Source: Fabrea salina
Taxonomy: Eukaryota > Ciliophora > Heterotrichea > Heterotrichida > Fabreidae
Length of the DNA stretch: 64,000 bases
Direction of reading: 5' to 3'
Assembly (NCBI GenBank): GCA_022984795.1
Contig: JALIHJ010000012.1
Span: 186,001 to 250,000, forward strand
Every line of letters begins with the position of its first letter. Position 1 is the first letter of the stretch. Both the position numbers and the translations under genes were made by a program. Below, in pieces: positions 38,020 to 46,308 of this stretch. Below the pieces are notes generated by a model that was not told the origin of the DNA, did not search any database, and worked only from the letters and a program-made list of their open reading frames with translations.

Positions 38020-38253
38020 ATGGGAAATTGCAGCATCTGCGGTGCCGGGAACCTTAATTACTGGGAAACTTACAAATCGCCTGTCTCGAAGGAACACCTT
38101 GTTGTTTCTATGCGTATTTCTCACCCTGCTCCTTTACTGCAGCACCCGAGACTCAACCCTTTATATCTTTCCCGAATGAAACAACTAAGTCCCCCCAACT
38201 CTCCTTCTACACAAGAATCAGATTCAGAGTATGAAGTGTCTAAATTAACTTAA
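38020..38253 (+). CDS. Small N-myristoylation-motif protein
   Basis: 77 residues from MGNCSICGAGNLNYWETYKS. Gly2 with a small residue at position 6 (MGNCSI) fits an N-myristoylation signal, and Cys4 could be palmitoylated, perhaps by an enzyme like that at 924. The remainder is hydrophilic with SPPNSPSTQESDSEYEVS at the acidic end. Open sequence continues upstream in frame but without a nearer ATG, so 38020 was chosen. A 71-bp spacer separates its stop from that of the next, convergent gene. Confidence 0.65.
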   Translation: MGNCSICGAGNLNYWETYKSPVSKEHLVVSMRISHPAPLLQHPRLNPLYLSRMKQLSPPNSPSTQESDSEYEVSKLT

Positions 38254-38324
38254 TAATCTGGTTCTTCTAGAATGATTGCATCCTTGAAAAAACTCTACCT
38301 TGAGTTAGCTAGTAATCCATTATG

Positions 38325-38885
38325 TTAAATTGACTTTTTAAGAGAAGCATCAATGTTGGAACTCCTAAATTTATCGGAAAGCATCAGAGTCTGCCCTACT
38401 TTGGTCTCAGGCTGACTTTCAGTAGGAAGCCCATCCTGGGTTTTCATAACTCTTTTGCCCAGAGACTCAGTGTTAGCTTTCCAGTCAAAAGTTTGCTGGG
38501 TAGTGGTGCTGAACATACGGGCATTTCTGGCCTCCTCGTCCCTTTTTTCTTTTTCAGCTAATTCTTGCTTGGCGTGTCCCTCCATTTCCATCTGCATTAA
38601 CTGTTCTCGTCTTCCTACCTTGCGCAGAGCGTCAGCTGGGTTCTTTGATCTTCCATAGTACTTGTTAAAGGTTTCCTTTTTTTCGTGAATAGGCTCTCCG
38701 TGTATGCGCAGGTCGTTGCCTTCGCGTGAGCGCAAGTAAGCTGGACCTGTTCTGTCTTTGGGCACGTGGGCAGCTGGAACATTGCGTCCGTAACCTGTGA
38801 ACTCCCGAAGTGCCTGTTCTTCAAACCAGTTGCTCATAAGGGTTCCGGAGCCTTTGGAAGCAAATTTGTTGTAGGCGTCTGACAT
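38325..38885 (-). CDS. Probable ciliary/microtubule-associated small protein
   Basis: 186 residues (MSDAYNKFASKGSGTLMSNW). No membrane segment. Charged helices (REQLMQMEMEGHAKQELAEK) sit between Gly/Pro-containing loops (EFTGYGRNVPAAHVPKDRTG and FDWKANTESLGKRVMKT). This loop-helix-loop style resembles microtubule inner proteins of cilia, but the assignment is an impression, not a domain match. Divergent from the rhomboid gene with 12 bp between starts. Confidence 0.6.
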   Translation of the reverse strand: MSDAYNKFASKGSGTLMSNWFEEQALREFTGYGRNVPAAHVPKDRTGPAYLRSREGNDLRIHGEPIHEKKETFNKYYGRSKNPADALRKVGRREQLMQMEMEGHAKQELAEKEKRDEEARNARMFSTTTQQTFDWKANTESLGKRVMKTQDGLPTESQPETKVGQTLMLSDKFRSSNIDASLKKSI

Positions 38886-38897
38886 AACGCTTTAAAA

Positions 38898-39737
38898 ATG
38901 TCAAACATAAGAGGACTTGACGATGGAAGGGAGCGCTTGCTTAGTGCTTCTAGGAGCTACCCTTTAACTAGCGCTGGGTTTAGGTTCGGAACTCCAGAAG
39001 AAGCCAGAAAAGAAACTTTTCTAGACATGCTTAAGTTGCTTTTCTGTCCACTGTTCCATACTAGGTCGTTTATATTTGGCATCACAGTGGTTGACCTGGT
39101 TGTTTACTTGTTTAGTGTTTTTTACGACTTTAACTACAACTCTTTTTTAGAGCCTAAAGTAAGTGCGCTAAATCAACTGGGGGCTAAAAATATTTACTTG
39201 ATGCAAGAAGGAGAAGTGTGGAGGTTCTTCACCCCTGTACTACTGCATGCTAACGTGCCACATTTAGTGTTTAACTTCATCATGCAAATGCTTTTTGGGT
39301 TTAGACTAGAACCCCAAGTAGGCAAACTCAAAACTGCAATGGTTTACTTTGTAGGAGGAGTTGGTGGAGTGTTGTTCAGCAGTTTAGTTAGCGAAACTCT
39401 TTCAGTAGGAGCCTCAACTGCAATCTTTTCAATGAATGCAGCTATGATTTCTTGGATAGCTATGAACTGGAAAGACCTAGAAAGTGACTCCAACAGAAAC
39501 ACTACAACTGTTTGGTTAGTGATAATACTTGTCTTTAACTTGATGATAGGCACCACTTCCGACCTTGTAGATAACTGGGGGCACTTCGGAGGCATGATCA
39601 CTGGATTCTTAGCAGGGTACTCGTTTTTAGACTTTTTAGGCTTTGCTTCTGAGTTTCAAAAAAAGCTGAAGAAAGCAAGTTCTATAATCCTACTAGTCTA
39701 CTTTGCTTTAGGGTTGTTAATGTTTTACCTTTATTAA
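38898..39737 (+). CDS. Rhomboid-family intramembrane serine protease
   Basis: 279 residues with about seven hydrophobic segments after a 50-residue cytosolic N-terminus. GEVWRFFTPVLLHANVPHLV and FNFIMQMLFGFRLEP give the conserved W-R and H-x-x-x-N elements. The catalytic Ser173 lies in SVGASTAIFSM and His229 in NWGHFGGMITGF. Both catalytic residues are present, so it should cleave transmembrane substrates, unlike derlins or iRhoms. The next gene starts 5 bp after its stop on the same strand. Confidence 0.93.
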   Translation: MSNIRGLDDGRERLLSASRSYPLTSAGFRFGTPEEARKETFLDMLKLLFCPLFHTRSFIFGITVVDLVVYLFSVFYDFNYNSFLEPKVSALNQLGAKNIYLMQEGEVWRFFTPVLLHANVPHLVFNFIMQMLFGFRLEPQVGKLKTAMVYFVGGVGGVLFSSLVSETLSVGASTAIFSMNAAMISWIAMNWKDLESDSNRNTTTVWLVIILVFNLMIGTTSDLVDNWGHFGGMITGFLAGYSFLDFLGFASEFQKKLKKASSIILLVYFALGLLMFYLY

Positions 39738-39742
39738 GTGTA

Positions 39743-40576
39743 ATGGAACTTCTTGAGTTAGTCCAGAACTTAGTGTGGAACTCTAAGTTCGTCACTGTAG
39801 CAGTAAACACACTAACTGGCACTATAGCAGCAGGGCTAGTTATAGCTTTGTTTTACCCTTTGGAGTACCTTGAGACAGTCCAGCAACTAGGCTCCTCCCA
39901 AACATTCATTGGGTTAGTTAAAACTCAGTACAGACAAGGAGGAGTGGTTCAGTTTTACAAAGGAAGTTGGGCCAGCATCATTGGACACACTGTGGCTTGG
40001 GGGTTCTTTTTTTTGTGCTTCGAATTCATCAAGCAAATGGGAAGAAGCTTCATTGAAGGGAGACTTTTAGTAATAGTGGCCTCTATGCTTGCAGGGGTGG
40101 TGTACGTGACTGCTTACACTCCTTTTTCGACCTTAAAAACTCGAATTGTGAGAGAGGGCAAAAGCTCCATGGAAGCAGTATTGAGTGAAATGATGGACAG
40201 ACACACAGCTGGGGAGATTTACTCAGGGTACTTGGTTTCACTTCTTTACGTTTTAGAAAGTGTGCTGCAGTTCATAGTCTACGAAGAACTTAAGTCTAGG
40301 TCTGTGGAGCAAAGCGGGTTTTACTACTTAGCAATAGGGTTCTTTTCTAAGCACTTTGCAATCACACTTACTTACCCTTACCGAGTTATGCAAACTATCC
40401 TTCAGTCCAAGTCCATGGACACCCTTTCAGGCTTCAAAAAGGTGCTTAAAAAAGACGGCCTCAACGGCTTTTACAGAGGCTATTGTTTCTGTTTAATGCG
40501 CAGTTTGCCTCCAAATGCTTTTATGTTTATGATACTTGAACTCTTGAGGAACTTTTTTTACTCCCTCATAAGTTAA
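39743..40576 (+). CDS. Mitochondrial carrier family transporter (possibly peroxisomal type)
   Basis: 277 residues with six hydrophobic segments in three repeats. Each repeat keeps a variant of the PX[DE]xx[KR] signature: YPLEYLETVQ, TPFSTLKTRI and TYPYRVMQTI. The first is a divergent form with E in place of D and no basic residue. Carriers of this family move nucleotides, cofactors or carboxylates across mitochondrial inner or peroxisomal membranes; the repeat changes and the lack of a targeting extension recall PMP34/ANT1-type carriers. The substrate is not evident. Confidence 0.9.
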   Translation: MELLELVQNLVWNSKFVTVAVNTLTGTIAAGLVIALFYPLEYLETVQQLGSSQTFIGLVKTQYRQGGVVQFYKGSWASIIGHTVAWGFFFLCFEFIKQMGRSFIEGRLLVIVASMLAGVVYVTAYTPFSTLKTRIVREGKSSMEAVLSEMMDRHTAGEIYSGYLVSLLYVLESVLQFIVYEELKSRSVEQSGFYYLAIGFFSKHFAITLTYPYRVMQTILQSKSMDTLSGFKKVLKKDGLNGFYRGYCFCLMRSLPPNAFMFMILELLRNFFYSLIS

Positions 40577-40600
40577 TTTTATACATAACTCTAAACCTCA

Positions 40601-42025
40601 TTATATATTAGCTGGAACTAAAGGATCAAAGCCTAACTCTTCTACAGGAATTCCGAACTCAAACAACTTGCCTTCGTAAGTCTTAACCATGCTGCTGTGG
40701 GCGTCCCTGATTCGTTTTAGTTCAGCTTGTAAACTGTGGATTTCGTCAGACTTCATGTTTTCTACGTCGTCCAGGGTGTTCTGGACTTGTGCAGCAGCGT
40801 CAGGAGTTAAGTTGGCGCCTGTAAGTACTTGGTTGAGCTGCACATCTTTAGCCTCAAGAGTTTCTTGTATAGTTTCAAGTTTCTTTTCAAGAATTAAGTT
40901 TTTGAGGCCAGTTTTCTGCTGGACTTCAAGGATGGCGTCTTGGAACTTGGAGTAGACTTCGTCCCTTTCTTTCTTGATGAATTCGCTTTGTTGGAGCAGC
41001 ACTTCGTACTCCCAAGTCCACTTGCGGATTTCTTCTTCGAGTTCTAGGATCTTCTTGTGGACGTTGTGGAGTTCTTTTTTGTCAGCGTTGTACTGTTCGA
41101 GTTCTTCTGTTTTCTGTCTGACTTTTTCTTTGGTTTCAGTTAAAGGGTTTGCGAAGTGCTTGTTTTCGTATTGGAGTTTGTGGAGTATTTTGAGGTCACT
41201 GACTTCTTTTTTCCTCAACTCAACTACTTCGTTTTGGAGGTTTTTTATGGTGTTGATGTTGGTTTCAGTGATGTTTTTGTAGTAGTTCTGGATGTTGACT
41301 AGGTTTTGTTCGTGGTTTTTGGTCATGCTTTTGATGGTTTGGTTCATTTTGTTTTCGATTTGTTCGATGATTCTTTTTTTCTTGTCTTCCATGTCAGTTC
41401 GCAGTCTGCTCATTTTTTCGGTGTACTTGTCTTTGAGGTCAATGGCTTTTCTTTCGAAGTCGTGTCTGAGTTCCATCTTCTTTTTGTCTTCTTCTTTTTT
41501 AAGTCCTCTTAAGTAGTCGTCGTGGCAAACTTCTTTTTCCTTTTCCATTACTTTGAGTGCTCTTACGTCGTACTGGAGTTCTCTTTGCTTGTACCGGTGG
41601 GCATCTTCTTGGTTTTTCAGAGTGATTTCTGCCTGGGTTTTTTGTTCGGCAAGGTTGTCGAGATTGTTGAATAGCAGGTGTTTTACGCGTTGCTTGCACA
41701 CTTTGATTTCAACGTCATGCTTTTCTTTGAGTTCTTGAAAAGCCCACTCTTTGTTTCTGTAGTCTGCTTGGGACTCTTCTAGTCTTTTCTTTTCAGCCAT
41801 CCAGAAGTAGTTGATTCTTTCTCGTTCTTGTTGGTACAGCGAGGCAAACTTACTTTCAGTTTCTACTTCTTGTCTGAGTTCTGTGAGTTCCAGCATCAAG
41901 TTGGTTTTGTACTCTTCTGATTCAACGTCGTTCACTGCTTCAGCTGCTTTTTTGGCCTGTGCTTCTTTGCCTCCTTTGCCCTTTCCTCCTTTGCCCTTGC
42001 CTTTTCCTTTAGCCTTTGCGCCCAT
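40601..42025 (-). CDS. DRC4: Dynein regulatory complex subunit 4 (GAS8-like)
   Basis: 474 residues, nearly all coiled coil after a short Lys/Gly-rich N-terminus (MGAKAKGKGKGKGGKGKGGK). The GAS8/DRC4 family pattern is visible: LYQQERERINYFWMAEKKRL, LLFNNLDNLAEQKTQAEITL, VCHDDYLRGLKKEEDKKKME and then LQYENKHFANPLTETKEKVR. The protein is a structural part of the nexin-dynein regulatory complex of motile cilia. Length matches the family (about 470-480). Confidence 0.93.
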   Translation of the reverse strand: MGAKAKGKGKGKGGKGKGGKEAQAKKAAEAVNDVESEEYKTNLMLELTELRQEVETESKFASLYQQERERINYFWMAEKKRLEESQADYRNKEWAFQELKEKHDVEIKVCKQRVKHLLFNNLDNLAEQKTQAEITLKNQEDAHRYKQRELQYDVRALKVMEKEKEVCHDDYLRGLKKEEDKKKMELRHDFERKAIDLKDKYTEKMSRLRTDMEDKKKRIIEQIENKMNQTIKSMTKNHEQNLVNIQNYYKNITETNINTIKNLQNEVVELRKKEVSDLKILHKLQYENKHFANPLTETKEKVRQKTEELEQYNADKKELHNVHKKILELEEEIRKWTWEYEVLLQQSEFIKKERDEVYSKFQDAILEVQQKTGLKNLILEKKLETIQETLEAKDVQLNQVLTGANLTPDAAAQVQNTLDDVENMKSDEIHSLQAELKRIRDAHSSMVKTYEGKLFEFGIPVEELGFDPLVPANI

Positions 42026-42042
42026 TTATATGGGATTCAAAT

Positions 42043-42579
42043 ATGATTAAGGGATTAGTAAGGTTTTTTTCAATGGAAGCAAAAAAGCTAGACAAGTTCG
42101 GAAGGCCCCTTCCAGAACTCCAAGGAGGTTACTACAAGCCTTCCTTAACTACAGATGCTGTAGTAATTAGGGAGAACTCAGAAGGCTACCATGACATTCT
42201 TATGGTAACTAGAGGCAGAGAACCTTACCAAGGTCGTTTGGCTTTTCCAGGAGGGTTCGTGGATTACAACGAAGACCCCCTGCAAGGCTGCTTGAGGGAA
42301 CTTGAAGAGGAATGCGGAGTTATAGGGTCCTCTCCTACTTTGCTAACGGTTTCTGGCGACCCTTTAAGGGACCCCAGAGGCCATGTAGTCAGTATCATTT
42401 ACAAGGTGGTTATTCCAGCAGACTCCCAAATTAAAGCTGGAGACGACGCTTCCCATGCGCAGTTTTACTCTGTTAGGGAGCTTCTTTCGTCCCCTGGAAA
42501 CGTTGCATTTGACCACACCGAAATCATAAAGCAAGCTATTAAAAGCATAGGCCAGGCCGAAAGGTACGGAATTAGTTAA
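42043..42579 (+). CDS. Nudix hydrolase (ADP-ribose pyrophosphatase-like)
   Basis: 178 residues from the ATG at 42043. Nudix box G-F-V-D-Y-N-E-x7-R-E-L-E-E-E-C-G-V is complete (GGFVDYNEDPLQGCLRELEE, about residues 73-95), giving the Mg-binding Glu residues. LMVTRGREPYQGRLAFPGG just before it is typical. The N-terminus MIKGLVRFFSMEAKKL is amphipathic and could be a mitochondrial presequence; an internal ATG at about codon 11 would make a cytosolic form. Hydrolysis of an NDP-X such as ADP-ribose is likely. Confidence 0.93.
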   Translation: MIKGLVRFFSMEAKKLDKFGRPLPELQGGYYKPSLTTDAVVIRENSEGYHDILMVTRGREPYQGRLAFPGGFVDYNEDPLQGCLRELEEECGVIGSSPTLLTVSGDPLRDPRGHVVSIIYKVVIPADSQIKAGDDASHAQFYSVRELLSSPGNVAFDHTEIIKQAIKSIGQAERYGIS

Positions 42580-42596
42580 CTTATAAGTAAGGATAA

Positions 42597-43142
42597 ATGT
42601 CGGCAGATATTCAAGAGACTCAATTCAGCACTTGGGCGGACTTGCTTTCAAACATTTCACCGTACTCTTGGGCGTACGTGGGACTTGGCCTTGGACTAGG
42701 ACTGTCGATTCTGGGAGCAGCTTGGGGCATCTTTATTTCAGGGTCCTCTTTGATGGGTGCTTCCGTCAAAGCTCCCAGAATTAAATCTAAAAACTTGATA
42801 TCAATTATTTTCTGTGAAGCTGTAGCTATTTACGGAGTGATCATTGCTATCATACTCGAAGGCAAGGTTTCTGAAGTTGGTAACTTATCCCTTATTTCAA
42901 AGCAAAATGAGGCACTTTACACGGGGTTTGCTGTTTTTGGAGCTGGACTCTCAGTTGGGCTGAGTAACTTGGCCTGTGGAATTTGTGTAGGAATCACAGG
43001 AAGTGGCTGTGCCTTGGCTGATGCTATGACCCCTGAGACCTTTGTGAAGATCCTTATAGTTGAGATATTTGGTTCCGCTATTGGGCTGTTTGGAGTCATC
43101 GTAGGAATTATCCAGGTTGGAAACAACAGCTTCCCTAGCTAA
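42597..43142 (+). CDS. VMA16: V-type ATPase proteolipid subunit c''
   Basis: 181 residues with about five membrane helices, an extra N-terminal one compared with subunit c. [20 protein letters not shown] and the second-repeat [20 protein letters not shown] are the Gly-rich proteolipid helices. The proton-binding Glu lies in [13 protein letters not shown], with a second Glu in [14 protein letters not shown]. The subunit is part of the V0 ring that acidifies endosomes, vacuoles and contractile-vacuole membranes. Starts 17 bp after the Nudix gene. Confidence 0.95.
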   Translation: MSADIQETQFSTWADLLSNISPYSWAYVGLGLGLGLSILGAAWGIFISGSSLMGASVKAPRIKSKNLISIIFCEAVAIYGVIIAIILEGKVSEVGNLSLISKQNEALYTGFAVFGAGLSVGLSNLACGICVGITGSGCALADAMTPETFVKILIVEIFGSAIGLFGVIVGIIQVGNNSFPS

Positions 43143-43154
43143 CTAAAGGATTAA

Positions 43155-44075
43155 TTAATTATTTCCAAAAAACTTGCTTAGAGAGAAAAAAGGGAACTGT
43201 TTTTGAGTGCACGCACATGGGTACTCGTCCCTTTTAAAACAAGCACATTTGGGACAAAATCCAGTGTTGCAGCCTCTGCAAGTTACTTTGTTTCCTCCGT
43301 AAAACCGATTGCCTAGGTTACACATGGGACAGAACTTTAATTCAGGTTCGTTTGTGCACCTGCAATGAAACTTAGTGGTGTTGCAGAGTGTGCATACTTG
43401 CGCTTCGCATCGAATGCATACTACTGTTGCTTGGCCTTCAGAGTCAAACTTTTCGCCGCACTCAGGGCACTGGAAAATGTTGATTTGGTCCTTTTCAAGT
43501 AAGCTTTTAAGAGTTAGTTCTTGGTAAGCTCCGAAGATGTCCCGAGAACAGTAGTTTTGCATTTCAGAAGCACTAACTTCTGCTTGGCACTGAGGACAAC
43601 CCACAGAAATGCCTTTTTGGAGGATCTGGGTTTCTAATTCGACCTTTAAGCAGTTTGTGTGGAATATGTGTGAGCAGAACTCTAGAACAGCTACGTTTCT
43701 GTCGTCAACTGAACCACTACAAGAGGCACAGAGCAAAGAGTCTTTTTCTTCCTTCTGGATAGCTTGCATTATTTCAAGGGCCTTTTGTTCGAGTTCTTTA
43801 TACTCGATGTACTGAGTCTGAGACTCAAGTTCTTTTACTAGTCTTTTAGCTTCGCCTATTTTGCCCTGGAAAACTAAACTTTCGACCTCACTGACTTTTT
43901 CACTGGGGAAGTTCTTAGCTTGCCCGTAGAACTGTTCAAGGAACTTTAAAATGACCTGGGGTTTCAAAGAGGTTTTGTAGCGTGCAGAGCCTGCAATGTA
44001 CAAAGCATGTGGAGGAAGGCTTTGGAAGTTTTTAGCAACTTGTATTTCTTGCAGTATATTGGTTTCTGACTCCAT
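43155..44075 (-). CDS. RBR-type (RING-IBR-RING) ubiquitin ligase
   Basis: 306 residues. A helical N-terminus (1-125) precedes RING1 (CASCSGSVDDRNVAVLEFCS, then CPQCQ), an IBR (FQCPECGEKFDSEG to CTLCNTTKFHCRC) and RING2 (FCPMCNLGNRF, then VTCRGCNTGFCPKCACF), where the Cys after VT fits the catalytic acceptor of RBR ligases. Such E3s take ubiquitin from an E2 onto themselves, then to substrate. The stop converges on that of the V-ATPase gene (12 bp). Confidence 0.88.
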   Translation of the reverse strand: MESETNILQEIQVAKNFQSLPPHALYIAGSARYKTSLKPQVILKFLEQFYGQAKNFPSEKVSEVESLVFQGKIGEAKRLVKELESQTQYIEYKELEQKALEIMQAIQKEEKDSLLCASCSGSVDDRNVAVLEFCSHIFHTNCLKVELETQILQKGISVGCPQCQAEVSASEMQNYCSRDIFGAYQELTLKSLLEKDQINIFQCPECGEKFDSEGQATVVCIRCEAQVCTLCNTTKFHCRCTNEPELKFCPMCNLGNRFYGGNKVTCRGCNTGFCPKCACFKRDEYPCACTQKQFPFFSLSKFFGNN

Positions 44076-44080
44076 ATAAT
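44076..44080. promoter_or_regulatory. 5-bp divergent spacer between two start codons
   Basis: ATAAT between the ATG of the RBR ligase gene (44075, minus) and the ATG of the pseudokinase gene (44081, plus). Neither gene can have a 5' leader outside the other's coding sequence of more than 5 nt. Confidence 0.5.
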
Positions 44081-45529
44081 ATGTCAGTTGCTAAAATATT
44101 CCAGTGTTTTGAAAAATCTTCAGAAAACCAAGAAATTACTAGTGTGGAAAGCTGGAAGGTGTTTACTTCGCTTTTAGCAAAGTTCCACTTGTTTTCAGAT
44201 GAAGACTTAGAAAAAATAAACAGGTTCTGTCCTAGTTTCCCGGTTTCTTTTGAATGCGTCCTTGCTACTTTTGCCCAGATCTCAACAAACGAAGACACCC
44301 GCAAACTAATAGAACTCTTGCTTAACTTGCACACTTTCCTTATCCAAACCAGAGACTCCATTGAAACTTGGAACCCGCTCACTCTTTCACAGTGCGAGTT
44401 GTCTCATTTGCTCTACAAACTCTACTCGTGTTACTCTAAAGTGCTGAAGTCAGATGAGTTGTTACAAGACCTAGCAGCCAAACTCAACACTTACTCAGAG
44501 GACTCCCAGAGTTTAGTTTACGACAAAGTCTACGATAAAAGCAAAACAGTGGTTACAAGTCACTCCTACCAAGAAGAAGAAATGGAAAGCATTGAAAAAG
44601 CTTGGAACAAAGAAAGAGTCAGAGCTGTTCAGTATCGAAACCGCCCTGTTAAGGTACTCAAAAACCATTCTAATGGAGTTGTTAAGCAACTTGGTTTCTG
44701 TGCACGCAGAGACACTCCAGTAGAAGTTTGGAAAGTCCCTAAGCAGTTTCTTGACTTTGAGTGGGTAACTAACTTCTTCAACATAATTAGTGCTCACAAA
44801 CAGTTGTTTTTTTCTAAGTACTTCCACTGCTACTTAGGCTTTGACGAAGTCACTGACGAAAACTACAACCTTTACTTCTTTGAAGTGCTGCGCGGAATGA
44901 GTGTTAAAAGGCTGTTTGGAGAAAAACTTCTGCACAAGAGTCCTTCTTTGCTCAGACATTGGTCACGTGAACTGCTTTATGCGTTTGCTGACTTGCTTCA
45001 CAAGTGCATTCACACAGTTAACTCTCCAATTACTGTTGAAAACGTCTTTTCTCAAGACAATGGAATCAAAGTGTACCTGAAAGGAGTGGACTTTGGGGAA
45101 GCAAGACCTGAAGAAACCCACAAAGCAACTGAAACAAAGCTTTTGAGTATGTACGGAAGCATACTGCTAGAGCTAACTACAGGAAGTTCTAGCTTCAGGA
45201 ACTTTGCAGAGCTAGAAATTGACCTGGAACTCAGAGCAATCATAGAAGAGTGTTTAAAAGAAAGAACCACTGAAGAAATATCTGAAGTAGAAACTGAAGG
45301 AACTCTCCAAGAGCTGGAACTACAGACCTCTAAAATCCGGAAAGGGTACTTTTCTTCGCCTCACAAACGTAAAAGGTTCAAGCAAAAACAAATACTCCCG
45401 AGGACTTATATAGAAGACCAACTTACTTTCATGAGACTCATGACACACCCTTACTTCGCTTATGACAACGAGTTTGAAGATAAGCTTTTTGACTCTATAC
45501 TGGAAGAGTATGATGCACTAATTAGTTAA
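44081..45529 (+). CDS. Protein kinase-like protein, probable pseudokinase
   Basis: 482 residues. An N-terminal helical region (1-200) without a named domain is followed by a kinase-like fold (about 205-480): GVVKQLGFCARRDTPVEVWK for the ATP lobe, IYSHKQLF-type beta-4/5, and C-terminal LTFMRLMTHPYFAYDN as in kinase ends. The catalytic HRD motif is not found (HTVNSPITVENVF occupies that place) although GVDFGEARPE retains DFG. A Gly-rich loop is not evident. It is therefore probably catalytically weak or dead and acts as a scaffold. Its last 8 bases overlap the convergent gene at 45522. Confidence 0.72.
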   Translation: MSVAKIFQCFEKSSENQEITSVESWKVFTSLLAKFHLFSDEDLEKINRFCPSFPVSFECVLATFAQISTNEDTRKLIELLLNLHTFLIQTRDSIETWNPLTLSQCELSHLLYKLYSCYSKVLKSDELLQDLAAKLNTYSEDSQSLVYDKVYDKSKTVVTSHSYQEEEMESIEKAWNKERVRAVQYRNRPVKVLKNHSNGVVKQLGFCARRDTPVEVWKVPKQFLDFEWVTNFFNIISAHKQLFFSKYFHCYLGFDEVTDENYNLYFFEVLRGMSVKRLFGEKLLHKSPSLLRHWSRELLYAFADLLHKCIHTVNSPITVENVFSQDNGIKVYLKGVDFGEARPEETHKATETKLLSMYGSILLELTTGSSSFRNFAELEIDLELRAIIEECLKERTTEEISEVETEGTLQELELQTSKIRKGYFSSPHKRKRFKQKQILPRTYIEDQLTFMRLMTHPYFAYDNEFEDKLFDSILEEYDALIS

Positions 45530-46274
45530 ACTGTTCTAAGTTCCTTCTTTTGATTTTCCTCTGCATTTCTAAAACTTGGCCTACTTTTTCGCTCATATTC
45601 TCGTATATCTTTTGAGTTGACCTTGCTAAAGAACCTTTTAAGTCTTCAATTCTGTCAGAAGTAAAGTGACTCTTGTAATAAATGCCATTGAATTTCTTTA
45701 AATGAGGAGGCAGCACAAAGCTAGGCTTTTCAAGAAAAGTTTCTTGTTTTTGGACGGAGCTTTTGTACTGAGTTTTGCGGGGCAGTTGTTTGGACATGTC
45801 GAAAGTGTTTTTTCTGGTTTCTAAACTACTGTAACTTCCGTTTAAGTTACTGGGTCCTTGGGGTTGTTTTTCTTTAAGTCGGTCTGAAGGCGACTTCGAC
45901 ACATAAAACCTACTTCTGGACTGGATTTGATAAGCAGGTTTGGGAGTGTAGAACCCCACGCTTGGAACTTGCATTCTGCTTTGCTTAGAAACACGGGGAG
46001 AAGTGCTTCCTTCAGACGAAAAAAAAGCTACTTTTTGTTTTGGAGTGACTTTGGGTAGACTGCTATTGAGTGTTTTTATGGGGGAGTTAGAGTACCTTTT
46101 AGGCTTAACCAGTCTGCTAGTTAAGTCTTTTTTAGCTTGAAAAAAGGACTGGTCTTTTCTTGGAGAGTCTTCAAATAAGCAATTAGTGGTGCAATGAGTT
46201 TTTCTGCCAGAGTTAACCATGACAAAGAGTTTCTTCAATGTTTCATTTCTTCTTTTTGAGGGTTTTTGGTCCAT
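45522..46274 (-). CDS. Basic Ser/Lys-rich protein, unrecognised
   Basis: 250 residues (MDQKPSKRRNETLKKLFVMV). Basic, Ser/Pro/Gln-rich, with no named domain. TSPRVSKQSR and SNSPIKTLNSS are typical of disordered, possibly phosphorylated tails; a helical C-terminus (IYENMSEKVGQVLEMQRKIK) might oligomerise. Its stop lies within the last codons of the pseudokinase gene. Confidence 0.65.
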   Translation of the reverse strand: MDQKPSKRRNETLKKLFVMVNSGRKTHCTTNCLFEDSPRKDQSFFQAKKDLTSRLVKPKRYSNSPIKTLNSSLPKVTPKQKVAFFSSEGSTSPRVSKQSRMQVPSVGFYTPKPAYQIQSRSRFYVSKSPSDRLKEKQPQGPSNLNGSYSSLETRKNTFDMSKQLPRKTQYKSSVQKQETFLEKPSFVLPPHLKKFNGIYYKSHFTSDRIEDLKGSLARSTQKIYENMSEKVGQVLEMQRKIKRRNLEQFN

Positions 46275-46308
46275 TGAGGTTAAATGCAGTTAATTTTACA
46301 AATTACGT

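Noticed and set aside
42016-42042. A Nudix start upstream of 42043
   Set aside because: It would need a non-ATG start and overlap the DRC4 start; no ATG in frame precedes 42043.
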